Shown here: positions 34,456 to 46,535 of the stretch, piece after piece
How the letters are laid out: each line of letters starts with the position of its first letter
Numbering within the stretch: position 1 is the stretch's first letter
Source: Clarkia xantiana subsp. parviflora
Lineage: Eukaryota > Streptophyta > Magnoliopsida > Myrtales > Onagraceae
DNA: 64,000 nt
Assembly (NCBI GenBank): GCA_036873135.1
Contig: JAPTYO010000018.1
Location: forward strand, 1-64,000
Direction: 5' to 3'
Translations under genes and position numbers: made by a program
The notes under the pieces: model-generated
Told to the model about the DNA's origin: nothing
Database searches by the model: none
What the model saw: the letters and a program-made list of their open reading frames with translations, nothing else

Positions 34456-34642
34456 TATTAAATCGTCGGGAAGGACGTATGAGAATGTCAAGTGTCGAGG
34501 TTTCGACCTAAGCGCGTATAGTAAAGTCACTCGGAGAAGTGCAACGACAGAATCAGAACTAAAGAAGTCTGATATTGATAAGGGCTCAAGGGCCCGACGA
34601 CGACAAAAGCGAAGAAGATACAAGGACTCTAAAAGTAAACAT

Positions 34643-36583
34643 TCAAGCTTGGTCCTTGTCGGCAGCGTTGGCAGCAGCTGGGTCCGCAGAGTCGATAACA
34701 GAAGGATCCACAGGGTTGACTTCGGGAGGATTGGCTATCGGGGCATCCGCACTTGGAAGTTCAGAAGCGTCTTCGACAATTACCGGGGTACTCCCCCCAT
34801 CACTCTCCTCGGAAAGAGCAAAATACTTCTTCGCAAAGGGAGCGAGGGAAGGAGACTTGTCGAAATTGATAGCGGCCCCGTACTCCAGGTGGAGCTCTTC
34901 AACAGCATTAAAGAGAGTGTTCTCCACCTCCGCGCCAAAGAACTTCATGGCATCGGCTTGGAAGTCCCCGGACCTCCGATAGTCCTCCCGACCCTTCACC
35001 TCCGCCTCGGCCAGCTGCACAGGAAATCCCGCGATTTGCTCCTCCAGAGCCTTCTTCTCGAGGACCAGTTTGTCCTCGGCAGCCTTCTTCTCCTGAGTCA
35101 GCCTGTCCACAGCTGCCTCCCGCTCCTCCCGCTCCTGCCGCTCTTGCCTCAAGAGCCCCTCGAAGTCCCCGATCTGCCGCTGGAGGTCCTGAACCTTCTG
35201 ATTGAGGACAGCCTGTTCCTTGACAAGCTTTCCCCGCGAAGATTGGGAGGCCTTGAGATCCTCCTGAAGCTGCTCGCGGATCCCTCGGTCCCGCTCCCGG
35301 GACTCATCATAGGCAATGACATACCCGATGAGGCGGTTGTAGTCCCGGAGCTCCTGCAATAAGAAGGAAAAGTGTTAATGGGTAAACGACCCGATTTATC
35401 ATAAAAAAGAAAGAAGCGAAGTTTTACCTCTATGCGGCGCACGGCCATATCCCTGACATCCCGCTGCATATGCGTCCGATTGAGGCAAATCGGATGCCGC
35501 ATAGTAGGCAGGATCGAGCCTGCCAGCAGATGCAGGGCCAGTGATTCTTCACAAGAGAATGCCCCCTGGACTCCTATCCAGACGCTTCAAGGAGTCCCGC
35601 TCACACAAGGGGAGCAGGATCGGGAGCTGGCCCCCAGAGACAATATCGAGGAGTCGGATCCCGGCTTGCACCAGGTCCCGCTCCACAAGTGAGTTGGCGT
35701 TGAGAGGAGTATAAGACTCCCCCCATCGATAAAGCTGTATAAGTTGAAGAGTTTCGAAATCCTCGTCGGCGTAAGTATGGAAAGCAGGCGGAGGGTCTGC
35801 TGCCACCTCCCACCGAGGCCAGGGAATCGAAGAGTGTCGGATAAATAAGTAGCTCTTCTTCCAGCTACTGTTGTCGGACCCTGTATCAACCAGGAGTCCT
35901 CGACCCTTGACCACCTTCCAGGTGTCATTGGTCCAACCACATCGGGCAAGCTGCTGCTTACTCCACTTAGGCATCCGGGGGTAGAAGGCGCAAACCCCCG
36001 CCTCATTGCACTTCATCCCATAAAAGGTTCTGAAGAGCTAGAGGCTGTAGACCCACTTCTGTCGGAAGCAGAGGACTTGAAAGGCGTTCCAGAGACGGAT
36101 GGCATGGGGAGAAAAGGTGGTGGGATGTGTCTTGTAATGCTGGCACATCTCGACCAGATTACCACAAAAGGGGAATCTGATCCCCGCTGATACTTGTCCC
36201 GTAGAGACAAATACCTCCCCTTTCTGGGGACGAGTAACCTCAGGATTACTCGAGGGGCGAGGCCAAGGATAAGGGAAACGAGGTTCCCAGGTGATGGTGA
36301 TACAACCCTCTCGGAGGGCTGCATCATAAGCAGTATTGGAGATCTCATTTGGAGCATAATCAAAATTAAAGGGTTTTCTCCCCTCAGAGCTGGAACCGCT
36401 GTCTGAAAAGCAACCATGGCAAGAAAAATACAGTGGGACTCTTGGAAAGCTATAAAAAAGGAAAAGACGAACAAGCAACAAAGGGGAATCCCTTACCAGA
36501 CATGATGAAGTAGAGGTTGAAGGAGATGAACGAAACGTCGCCGGAAAGAGGATTGGAGAAACTCCAAAGACCTTCGAAACCAC
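34643..36583 (-). CDS. Element 3 antisense gene (gypsy-type transposon domain plus coiled coil)
   Basis: Minus-strand gene opposite to gag-pol. The 5' part (36583 to about 35549) is one frame broken only by TAG at 36040-36038. It contains P-F-C-G-N-L-V-E-M-C-x3-K-x-H-P-x-x-F-S-P-H-A-I-like residues resembling the Pfam 'putative gypsy type transposon' family (PF04195, recalled). Next comes an open stretch in another frame near 35548-35428, then a canonical 74-bp intron 35427-35354 (ATAGAG|GTAAAA...TTGCAG), then a final exon 35353-34643. That exon carries a long Glu/Lys/Leu/Gln-rich coiled coil and an acidic Pro/Ala/Asp tail. The join between the first two parts needs a small indel or another intron. 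Function unknown; related antisense genes occur in several plant Tat elements. Confidence 0.6.
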
Positions 36584-37069
36584 AGAACTTGGAATCGCAG
36601 AGGAGTCGCAGAGAAATCGCAGAGGAATCGCAGAGAGCTCTGGAGAATTCGAAGACGGTAAAAGTTAAATTATGGCCCTGGCTAGGGTTTTATAGTCGAA
36701 GAAGACGATTGAAAGGACACTTCGATCCGAGTCGTCGAAGTCGAAGAGTCTTAATCTGGACCGTTGAGATGAAACGTGCAGAAGGACAACGGACGTAATG
36801 ATGAAACGGCCTGAAAAGCACTTTTCAGAAAAAGACAGGCGCGAAAAATCAGGCACGTGGGCTGGAAACGTCACTCCATTATCTACTGCATTTAATGCAC
36901 TGGGGAACCGAGGAGACCCCTAGGATTTAACAGTTATCTACAAAACATTGAGGAAACGTGAAGGAGAAGACTGATAATTGAGTAACTGAACCAAGGGAAA
37001 GATCCCCGATTCCAATATCGGAAGATCGGGAGTTGGAAGACACGACGAACTAAAAGTCCCTCATGTCTT

Positions 37070-37078
37070 GGGGGCAAA
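37070..37078 (+). other. Polypurine tract, element 3
   Basis: GGGGGCAAA immediately before the 3' LTR. The 36584-37069 stretch before it has no supported gene. Confidence 0.7.
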
Positions 37079-37797
37079 TGATGGGTTCGACTATAGACGT
37101 CAGACCCTTTAACGGTGAGGAAACGGCAAACAGGCCCACCAGGCCCAAAATGAAGGTCAAGATGACCTAAGGAGAAGGGTCCTGACAAAGGGAGTCCCGA
37201 CGATGAAAGGTCCCGACGGAGTCGGTCCCGACAGTGGAGCTGGAAGCTCCCGATGAGAAGCCTCTAAGTAGGCCCCGATGATGAATCCCTGAGAATGATT
37301 GGCCCTGTCACGATGACGAGGGGCCCCGAGCGGTGACACAACGAGACAACTCTGGAGTCCCCGACAGAAGTCGGGACTCGTTATCAGAGGATAAGGCCAA
37401 GATACGCGGGGCGTGGCCGAGATACGCGGAACGTGGTTAAGATACACGGAGCGTGGCCGAGATACGCGGGGCGTGGCCGAGATACACGAGATCATGGCCT
37501 AGATAGGCGGGATCACGTCTGAGATATGCGGGATACGGGCTAACCACCCCCAACGGTTCATCAGGTACCTGAGGCATCTCTTCGCCTATAAAAGGGCAAG
37601 AGGTCACCTCAGATAACTTACGTTGAATTCAATACACTTTGAGATTACTTGCTTGCCAGTCATACGAGACACTCGTTTAAGCATCGGAGAGGGATTCTGG
37701 GTCACCGCCCGGTCTATCCCCTCTTGCAGGATTGCGTGGAGCAAAGGAGCTAGGATTGCCGTCAAAGTCCGTACCGGAGTTCCACCGTGATCCAACA
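37079..37797 (+). repeat. Element 3 3' LTR (719 bp)
   Basis: Same ends and 20-bp U3 repeats as the 5' LTR, differing at about twelve positions. Followed by the second CGGGG. Confidence 0.95.
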
Positions 37798-37802
37798 CGG
37801 GG

Positions 37803-39866
37803 GTTGTTGGAACTGGTGATCCGATCGGAGGTGATTGAGCTTGAAGGAGGTGCTGTCCGGGAGAAGATGGTTCAGTCACTGTGAATGGGAAAAAGACAAA
37901 CAATTATAATTTAAATAATAATAATAATTCTAACTATTGAAGAATCAGAACACTTTAGTTTAAACAAATATTATTAAAAGAGATAATATAGAATTGTAAG
38001 CACGAAGTTTCGGAATCTGTCTTTTATTTCCTCCCCTTTACAATGTAACAATACTAGCTATTTATAATACCTATCACTAGTCTAATCCAAGCAGTAAATA
38101 ATACTGATTTATTCTCCTAATATACCCTAAATATTCTAAATACTTATACAAATATTCAGAAAATATACACTGCAATAAATATATAAACTATCCTAATTTT
38201 GCACTGAAGCATTCTTGGAAGCTTCTTGACTTGCCATATTTATACATTTCCTCATTTAGCACGCCACATGTCACGTGTGTCGCGCGTGGTCCAAAATTAG
38301 GTGTTTACAGTTTGCCCCTCTTTGGGCGGATTTCCGTAGAACTTGTTCGAGGGAATTCGTCCAAAGACAAGGAAACACCGGATTTTGGATGAGAAGTCTG
38401 TCTTTCTTTTGATTCTTCGAGTATTCGAGTCTTCAAGGGAGTTCCTGGCTTGTTAGAGATGATGCGAAAAAAGTAGAGCCTCTGTCGGCGGTGCCCCTGT
38501 TGGCGGTGCCTCCATTGGTCGTGCAGAAAATAGAACCTCCGTCGGCGGTGCCCCTGTTGGTGTTGCCTCCATTGGTAGTGCAGAAAGTAAAGCTTCCAGT
38601 GGCATGCGGAAAAGTAAAGCCTCTAGTGGCGTGCAGAAAAGTAAAGCCTCCAGTGGCATGCGGAAAAGTAAAGCCTCCAGTGGCGTGCAGTAAAGTAAAA
38701 CCTCAATCGACGTTGCCTCCAGTGGCGAGCGACAAGGAAAAGCCTCCAGTGGCGTGCAATAAAGTAAAACCTTTGGTGATGAATGGTAACAGATGACCTC
38801 TACGTCAGACAGTACCAACAACCTCTGGTGACGCCTCTAGTGGCGAGTGATAACGGAAAAACCTCTACGTCAGACCGTACCGGAAAACCTCTGGTGATAT
38901 CTCTGGTGGCGGAAGACCTCTACATTAGACCGTACCGGAGATCCTTTGGCGATGCCTCTAGTGGCGAGTGGTAACGGAAGACGTCTACGTCAGGCCGTAC
39001 CGGAAAATCTCTGGTGATATCTCTGGTTCCGGAAGACCTCTACGTCAGACCGTACCGGAGACCCTTTGGCGATGCCTCTAGTGGCGTATGTCGGAGAAGA
39101 GCCTCTAGTGGCGTCCGTTGGGGAAGTGCCTCTAGTGGCGTGACTTGCGAAGGCTGGATACTAAGGCTTCGTTCGTCGGGGGTGACTCTCAGAAAGCTGG
39201 ACCACTTCAGATCCCGATTGTCGGTTGATTTGTAGGAACAGACTGTAACAGTCCTACTCATCCTTGGAATGCGACATGCGAGTGCAGACTGTAACCGTCT
39301 CGTGAATTTGACTTTGGAAGACGCTGTTTGCGCATGAGTGTTTGTCCCTAATTTTTGCCTAAATTGTGCATTGTGCGACAACCTAGCGGGATCTTTTTTA
39401 TTTTCTTTTTTCTCTTTTTTTTTTTTTTGTTGAGAATTTCTCTTCTTCCTCTCCTTTTGCCACGGCCAATTGAGAGATTTTCGACCGTGCCCCTCGGTTT
39501 TTTATTTTCTCTCCTTTTGCCATGATTGCAATTTCTGAACTTGCAACCATGCCTCTCATTTCCTGATTTTGCCTAGGCCGCCCTTTCGGGTTTTCAACCT
39601 AGCGGAAGCACTCTTTATTTGGTAGCCGATTAAACGGTGGCTGTGACCCGTACTTTATTTTCTGCCTCGACGCAGGAGTATTTGTAGCCCTTTGGAGGGT
39701 GACTGTGACATTTTCAACACCGTCTTCAATGTTGCGGGAGCTCTTTTGATTGTAGCCATTTGGGAGGGTGGCTGTGGCCCTTCATTCCTCGTCTCTGATT
39801 CGGGAAACACTCTTTGTATGTAACCATTTTGAGGGTGGTTGTGGCCCTTTCACTTAATATCCGCCA
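37803..39866 (+). mobile_element. LTR-like insertion, right part (element 2)
   Basis: Continues the sequence split by element 3. It contains an A/T-rich stretch (37890-38220), GTTTACAGTTTGCCCCTCTTTGGG-like sequence near 38306 (a block I recall from plant Tat/Ogre LTRs), a minisatellite, a T-rich run near 39390-39430 and several GGGTGGCTGTGGCCC-like repeats (39600-39850). It ends ...ATATCCGCCA, so the two outer ends are TG and CA. Joined, the element is about 3.19 kb, large for a solo LTR but within the range of Ogre LTRs. No gene is supported. Confidence 0.55.
38466..39160 (+). repeat. Degenerate minisatellite in element 2
   Basis: Units of about 26 bp with CCTCCAGTGGCGTGC-like cores (38560-38780), passing into units of about 60 bp with GACCTCTACGTCAGACCGTAC and GATGCCTCTAGTGGCG (38795-39130). 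The open frames it creates are repeat artefacts. Confidence 0.85.
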
Positions 39867-40432
39867 TCGACATTGATAAGTGCATAAGCAATAAAAGTCA
39901 TCTCCTGAACCGATGCGAAGACAAGTCCCCGAGTTCTCTTTATGTTTCAAAAAACATGCCTTTTTGCAATCGTAAAGGACACAGTTATGCGGTTGTAACA
40001 CTTCCATGCATCTATCTTGTGCTTTGGTTTGAGGCAGCACGGTTGTGAAAAAGATAATAAAACAATTTCCAAAAATACCGTCAAAATTTTACCCAACATC
40101 TGCTTTATAACAGTATCAGAAGTCACACAAACCGTTTTTGAATAAATTAGTTCAAAAATTTCTTTCAAAAACCCTATCCAAGACTTGTTACACATCGCTA
40201 ATTAAATGTAAACAAAAATGTATTTATCGATGAAAAATAAAAGAAAAATGAGTTAGTGTAAGAACGTGAACCACTCAGCCGGTACGAAATCCAACTCTCT
40301 TCCGTCTGTCTCTTTTATATTTCATTTCTTATTAAAAAGAGAACTCAATACGTTATTCGAATTGAAACAATATAGCATACCCGAAATTATTAGAAGGACC
40401 ACCACAAACTTCGTGAAAGAGCTTGCCGCCAT
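39867..40432 (-). pseudogene. DEFL peptide gene copy 7, disrupted by insertion
   Basis: Exon 1 is 40432-40381 and normal; TATA is at 40535-40527. The 3' splice site is lost: CACAG has become CACAA (plus-strand base 40043). Exon 2 from 40042 keeps all eight cysteines, but the element 2 insertion cuts it directly after the Arg that follows Cys8. Downstream the frame runs about 45 codons into transposon sequence before a stop near 39726. The original last codons are now at 26470-26424, 13 kb away. Thr to Met just after Cys1 is private to this copy. Confidence 0.8.
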
Positions 40433-41275
40433 TTTGAAGATAGCGTTGAATAATTTACTAGAATGGTTTTATTGATCGAGTTCGGTTGTTAGGGATGCAA
40501 TGAATAAGAGAAGCAGATCGAAACAGCTATTTATAATAATTACATAGAGGGATGAAAGAAAAGTTAAGTAACTATAGCGGTACAACATTAGACTTTTAGG
40601 TTTTAACTTCTAACCGACTTCAATATGCTTATCTCTGTGGTATATGTTATTCTAAATACAAAATGCAACAAAACTTTAGTTTAAAAAAGTATTGAAAATG
40701 GTATGTCCATCTTTTTTGTTTATAATCAACGTTGCAACTATATAAAGACGCGGTACCAACTGACATTGTTTTTGCAATATAAGATACAAAATGTTAGATC
40801 ATTTTTCCGTGCTTCTGTTCACGCAAGCATATCAAATCATATAATAACATACATGTTACGAAAATATAGTCCCAACTTAAGACACTCACAGATGCGGAAG
40901 GGATATCGAACTACTAATGGACACCCGAGAACATATATATATGTAAATATCCTCGGGGGGCTGAAAGAACCTGAACTTGACGAGGGCGGAATATTTATAG
41001 AACTCGTAATGAAAAAGACCTGGATGCGTTCCTTCATTATTGAAGGCTCACTGATATTTAATTCCCCTCCCCCACTCAAAAAAGTAGAGGGAATGAAGAG
41101 GAAAAAATGCGTATAACAGATCGAGTGATGTTACGGAGACCCTAAGTGCGGAGCTACTAATTAACGGAAAAAATAATTATTTTCCACATGAAAAGATAAC
41201 GATGGAATTCCTAACGACACACGAAATTCCGTTATAAATTTGAAATTTATTGGAGAGTTCCAAATCTAATAAAAG
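39867..41275. repeat. Tandem unit 7, right part
   Basis: Resumes with TCGACATTGATAAGTGC, a 17-bp repeat of 26454-26470. It has a private deletion of about 45 bp near 40692 (between AAAAAAGTATT and GAAAATGG). Apart from the DEFL pseudogene, no gene. Confidence 0.93.
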
Positions 41276-43898
41276 ACGTTATACAAGGTAATGGGTTTTA
41301 ATTTAATCAGCGATGCCCATGATTGTGGAAAAATGAATGACGCCCGGGTAGAGATCTTCTAACGGACGCTGGGATAACAACCCTTCCGGTTCAACAGATT
41401 TCGTCTCTCATAATTTTTTGCAAGGTGAAGAATCCGCTACAAATCCATTAGTATAACTGATGCAGCGTGATAGGGTGGAGGGGATAAAAAAATCGTCGAT
41501 TCTAGGGGAATGCCGAGAATTTGTTGGATAGAGCCGCACGAATTCGTTGATTCATAAGAATACCAAAGAATTGACGCAGGGTTGAGGAAAACCTCGATTT
41601 TTCATTAATAATCTCAAAAACTAAATTAGTCTAACAGAGTTTAAATAGCTAAAGCAAAAACCCTAATTCTAATATATATCCGAAATTAACAATTAAGTCC
41701 AAACAAAAATGAAAAATTGCCAAAAGACCCAAAAAAGCACAAAAACGCAAATTAAACACTCTAAACGATGGAATTTGGCCTCCGGACGTTGGATACCATG
41801 GCGGAGCTATGGATCTTGAATAGAATGCCGTATTCCTACGCCAAAACCCGACACTTGAAATTTCATGGTCGAAAATCGCAGAATTAATAAATACCGGCCG
41901 CATCAGTAAATATCGCGGATTCGAAGCTAATCACCATTCTTATTCCATAAAGATATTCGAAACATCATACCAATCAAACTATACCCTTACAGGTGTCTAG
42001 ACTTGGCTTCCTAAATTATCATACGTAAAGAATATGCTCCGCCTAGCAACATCACATAGACTGTACTCGATCATATTTTTTTATTTTCGAAAGTGCGTTA
42101 ATGCGAATATTTATTGTAATCTCTACCGAATTTCTGTATCCGTGTGAATAATATTCTTTGCACCTTCTCAAGTTGTATCGCAAAATACATCTAATTATAA
42201 GATTGAAAGTAGGAAGATGTTTTTTTTAAAGATAGGTAAGGCCTACGTTGAATATAAAATGATAAGTAAACCAATTTGTATCTTCTGTATATTCTCTAGA
42301 TTAACTATATTAATGGAAACGAAAGTTCGGATACCGAAACCGAGATTGATAATATATGCAATAAATAATGTATAAACATCTCGTTCACTTTACATTAATC
42401 ACACGACTTGCTAGAAATTGGACCGTATGTCGATTCCACCTCGACATTGATAAGTGCATAAGCAATAAAAGTCATCTCCTGAACCGATGCGAAGACATGT
42501 CCCCGAGTTCTCTTTATGTTTCAAAAAAAATGCCTTTTTGCAATCGTAAAGGACACAGTTATGCGGTTGTAACACTTCCGTGCATCTATCTTGTGCTTTG
42601 GTTTGAGGCAGCACGGCTGTGAAAAAGATAATAAAACAATTGCCAAAAATACCGTCAAAATTTTACCCAACATCTGCTTTATAACAGTATCAGAAGTCAC
42701 ACAAACTGTTTTTGAATTAATTAGTTCAAAAATTTCTTTCAAAAACCCTATCCAAGACTTGTTACACATCACTAATTAAATGTAAACAAAAATGTATTTA
42801 TCGATGAAAAATAAAAGAAAAATGAATTAGTGTAAGAACGTGAACCACTCAGCCGGTACGAAATCCAACTCTCTTCCGTCTGTCTCTTTTATATTTCATC
42901 TCTTATTAAAAAGAGAACTCAATACGTTATTCGAATTGAAACAATATAGCATACCCGAAATTATTAGAAGGACCACCACAAACTTCGTGAAAGAGCTTGC
43001 CGCCATTTTGAAGATAGCATTGAATAATTCACTAGAATGGTGTTATTGATCGAGATCGATTGTTAGGGATGCAATGAATTAGAGAAGCATATCGAAACAA
43101 CTATTTATAATAATTACATAGAGGGATGAAAGAAAAGTTAAGTAACTATAGCGGTACAACATTAGACTTTTAGGTTGTAACTTCTAACCGAATTCAATAT
43201 GCTTATCTCTGTGGTATATGTTATTCTAAATACAAAATGCAACAAAAGTTTAGTTTAAAAAAGTATTTTGCTCGAAAGAAACTTTGAACTGCCATGCTCA
43301 CGATGCGAATGATCTATTGAAAATGGTATGTCCATCTTTTTTGTTTATAATCAACGTTGCAACTAATCAACGCGGTACCAACTGACATTGTTTTTGCAAT
43401 ATAAGATACAAAATGTTAGATCATTTTTCCGTGCTTCTGTCCACGCAAGCATATCAAATCATATAATAACATACATGTTACGAAAATATAGTCCCAACTT
43501 AAGACACTCACAGATGCGGAAGGGATATCAAACTACTAATGGACACCGGAGAACATATATATATGTAAATATCCTCGGGGGGCTGAAAGAACCTGAACTT
43601 GACGAGGGCGGAATATTTATAGAGCTCGTAATGAAAAAGACCTGGATGCGTTCCTTCATTATTGAAGGCTCACTGATATTTAATTCCCCTCCCCCACTCA
43701 AAAAAAGTAGAGGGAATGAAAAGAAAATAATGCGTATAAGAGATCGAGTGATGTTACGGAGACCCTAAGTGCGGAGCTACTAATTAACGGAAAAAATAAT
43801 TATTTTCCACATGAAAAGATAACGATGGAATTCCTTACGACGCACGAAATTCCGTTATACATTTGAAATTTATTGGAGAGTTCCAAATCTAATAAAAG
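41276..43898. repeat. Tandem unit 8 (~2.62 kb)
   Basis: Right-subfamily unit that shares GTGATGTTACGGAG with unit 7 in place of the usual GGGATGTTGCGGAG. Only the DEFL gene is recognisable. Confidence 0.95.
42411..43006 (-). pseudogene. DEFL peptide gene copy 8, Cys4 lost
   Basis: Exon 1 43006-42955, intron 42954-42617, exon 2 42616-42411, TATA at 43109-43101. The frame and splice sites are intact, but Cys4 of the CxxxC pair is Phe (TGT to TTT near 42530). This removes one partner of a disulphide that the fold needs. I call it a probable pseudogene; it could instead be expressed as a misfolding or rewired variant. Confidence 0.68.
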
Positions 43899-46535
43899 AC
43901 GTTATACAAGGTAATGGGTTTTAATTTAACTGGCGATGCCCATGATTGTGGAAAAATGAATGACGCCCGGGTAGAGATTTTCTAACGGACGCTGGGATAA
44001 CAACCCTTCCGGTTGAACAGATTTCGTCTCTCATACTTTTTTGCAAGGTGAAGAATCCGCTACAAATCCATTAGTATAACTGATGCAGCGTGATAGGGTG
44101 GAGGGGATAAAAAAATCGTCGATTCTAGGGGAATGCCGAGAATTTGTTGGATAGAGGCGCACGAATTCGTTGATTCATAAGAATACCAAAGAATTGACGC
44201 AGGGTTGAGGAAAACCTCGATTTTTCATTAATAATCTCAAAAACTAAATTCGTCTGACAGAGTTTAAATAGCTAAAGCGAAAACCCTAATTCTAATATAT
44301 ATCCGAAATTAACAATTAAGTCCAAACAGAAATGAAAAATTGCAAAAAGACACAAAAACGCAAATTAAACACTCTAAACGATGGAATTTGGCCTCCGGAC
44401 GTTGGGTACCATGGCGGAGCGATGGATCTTGAATAGAATGCCGTTATCGCACGAAAAACTCTATTCCTACGCCAAAATCCGACACTTGAAATTTCGGGGT
44501 CGAAAATCGCAGAATTAATAAATCCCGGCCGCATCAGTAAAGATCGCGGATTCGAAGCTAATCACCATTCTTGTTCCATAAAGATATTCGAAACATCATG
44601 CCAATCAAACTATACCCTTACAGGTGTCTAGACTTGGCTTCCTAAATTATCATACGTAAAGAATATGCTCCTCCTAGCAACATCACATAGACTGTACTCG
44701 ATCATATTTTTTTATTTTCGAAAGGGCGTTAATGCGAATATTTATTGTAATCTCTACCGAATTTCTGTATCCGTGTGAATAATATTCTTTGCACCTTCTC
44801 AAGTTGTATCCCAAAATACCATCAAATTATAATATTGAAAGTAGGGAGATGTTTTTTTAAAAGATAGGTAAGGCCTACGTTGAATATAAAATGATAAGTA
44901 AACCAATATGTATCTTCTGTATATTCTCTAGATTAACTAAATTAATGGAAACGAAAGCTCGAATACCGAAACCGAGATTGATAATATATGCAATAAATAA
45001 TGTATAAACATCTCGTTCACTTTACATTAATCACACGACTTGCTAGAAATTGGACCGTATGTCGATTCCACCTTGACATTGATAAGTGCATAAGCAATAA
45101 AAGTCATCTCCTGAACCGATGCGAAGACAAGTCCCCGAGTTCTCTTTATGTTTCAAAAAACATTCCTTTTTGCAATCGTAAAGGACACAATTATGCTGTT
45201 GTAACACTTCCGTGCATCTATCTTGTGCTTTGGTTTGAGGCAGCACAGCTGTGAAAAAGATAATAAAACAATTGCCAAAAATACCGTCAAAATTTTACCC
45301 AACATCTGCTTTATAACAGTATCAGAATTCACACAAACCGTTTTTGAATTAATTAGTTAAAAAATTTCTTTCAAAAACCCTATCCAAGACTTGTTACACA
45401 TCGCTAATTAAATGTAAACAAAAATGTATTTATCGATGAAAAATAAAAGAAAAATGAATTAGTGTAAGAACGTGAACCACTCAGCCGGTACGAAATCCAA
45501 CTCTCTTCCGTCTGTCTCTTTTATTTTTCATTTCTTAATAAAAAGAGAACTCAATACGTTATTCGAATTGAAACAATATAGCATACCCGAAATTATTAGA
45601 AGGACCACCACAAACTTCGTGAAAGAGCTTGCCGCCATTTTGATGATAGCGTTGAATAATTTACTAGAATGGTGTTATTGATCGAGATCGGTTGTTAGGG
45701 ATGCAATGAATAAGAGAAGCAGATCGAAACAGCTATTTATAATAATTACATAGAGGGATGAAAGAAAAGTTAAGTAACTATAGCGGTACAACATTAGACT
45801 TTTAGGTTGTAACTTCTAACCGACTTCAATATGCTTATCTCTGTGGTATATGTTATTCTAAATACAAAATGCAACAAAATTTTAGTTTAAAAAAGTATTT
45901 TGCTCGAAAGAAACTTTGAACTGCCATGCTCACGATGCGAATGATCTATTGAAAATGGTATGTCCATCTTTTTTGTTTATAATCAACGTTGCAACTATAT
46001 AAAGACGCGGTACCAACTGACATTGTTTTTGCAATATAAGATACAAAATGTTAGATCATTTTTCCGTGCTTCTGTTCACGCAAGCATATCAAATCATATA
46101 ATAACATACATGTTACGAAAATATAGTCCCAACTTAAGACACTCACAGATGCGGAATGGATATCGAACTACTAATGGACACACGAGAACATATATATATG
46201 TACATATCCTCGAGGGGCTAGAAAGAACCTGAACTTGACGAGGGCGGAATATTTATAGAGCTCGTAATGAAAAAGACCTGGATGCGTTCCTTCATTATTG
46301 AAGGTTCACTGATATTTAATTCGCCTCCCCCACTCAAAAAAAGTAGAGGGAATGAAAAGAAAAAAAATGCGTATGTGAGATCGAGGGATGTTGCGGAGAC
46401 CCTAAGTGCGGAGCTACTAATTAACGGAAAAAATAATTATTTTCCACATGAAAAGATAACGATGGAATTCCTTACGACGCACGAAATTTCGTTATACATT
46501 TGAAATTTATTGGAGAGTTCCAAATCTAATAAACG
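43899..46535. repeat. Tandem unit 9 (~2.64 kb)
   Basis: First half of a higher-order dimer. It shares CCTCGAGGGGCTAG and CGAAATTTCG with unit 11. Contains one DEFL gene. Confidence 0.95.
45043..45638 (-). CDS. DEFL peptide gene copy 9, intact
   Basis: Exon 1 45638-45587, intron 45586-45249, exon 2 45248-45043, TATA at 45741-45733. The frame is open and all eight cysteines are present. Differences from the right-block consensus: Pro to Gln before His-Asn-Cys2, Ala to Glu just before Cys4, and Arg to Gln after Cys8. These are the most charge-altering mature-domain changes among the intact copies. The split codon still encodes Ala (G+CT). Confidence 0.78.

Larger units (their letters stand above)
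27597..37797 (+). mobile_element. Element 3: complete Ty3/gypsy Tat-type LTR retrotransposon
   Basis: 10.2 kb with target duplication CGGGG (27592-27596 and 37798-37802), nested in element 2. Order: LTR, PBS, gag, protease, RT, RNase H, second RNase H, integrase, minisatellite, antisense gene, PPT, LTR. By eye the LTRs differ at about a dozen of about 717 positions (about 98% identity), so it is a recent insertion. One gag frameshift, one nonsense codon, a protease/RT frameshift and an integrase D-to-E change suggest it is no longer autonomous. Confidence 0.96.

Noticed and set aside
34445..35362. Plus-strand 305-codon open frame in element 3
   Set aside because: It is a leucine/proline-rich shadow of the antisense coiled-coil exon on the minus strand, which has the splice sites and plausible composition.
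42521..42772. Minus-strand open frame with M-L-G-K-I-L-T-V-F-L-A-I-V-L-L-S-F-S, which looks like a signal peptide just upstream of the cysteine exon
   Set aside because: It is out of frame with the cysteine domain by the same amount in nearly all copies and lies inside the inferred intron, whose polypyrimidine tract and CACAG acceptor follow. Exon 1 further upstream gives a signal peptide that joins in frame.
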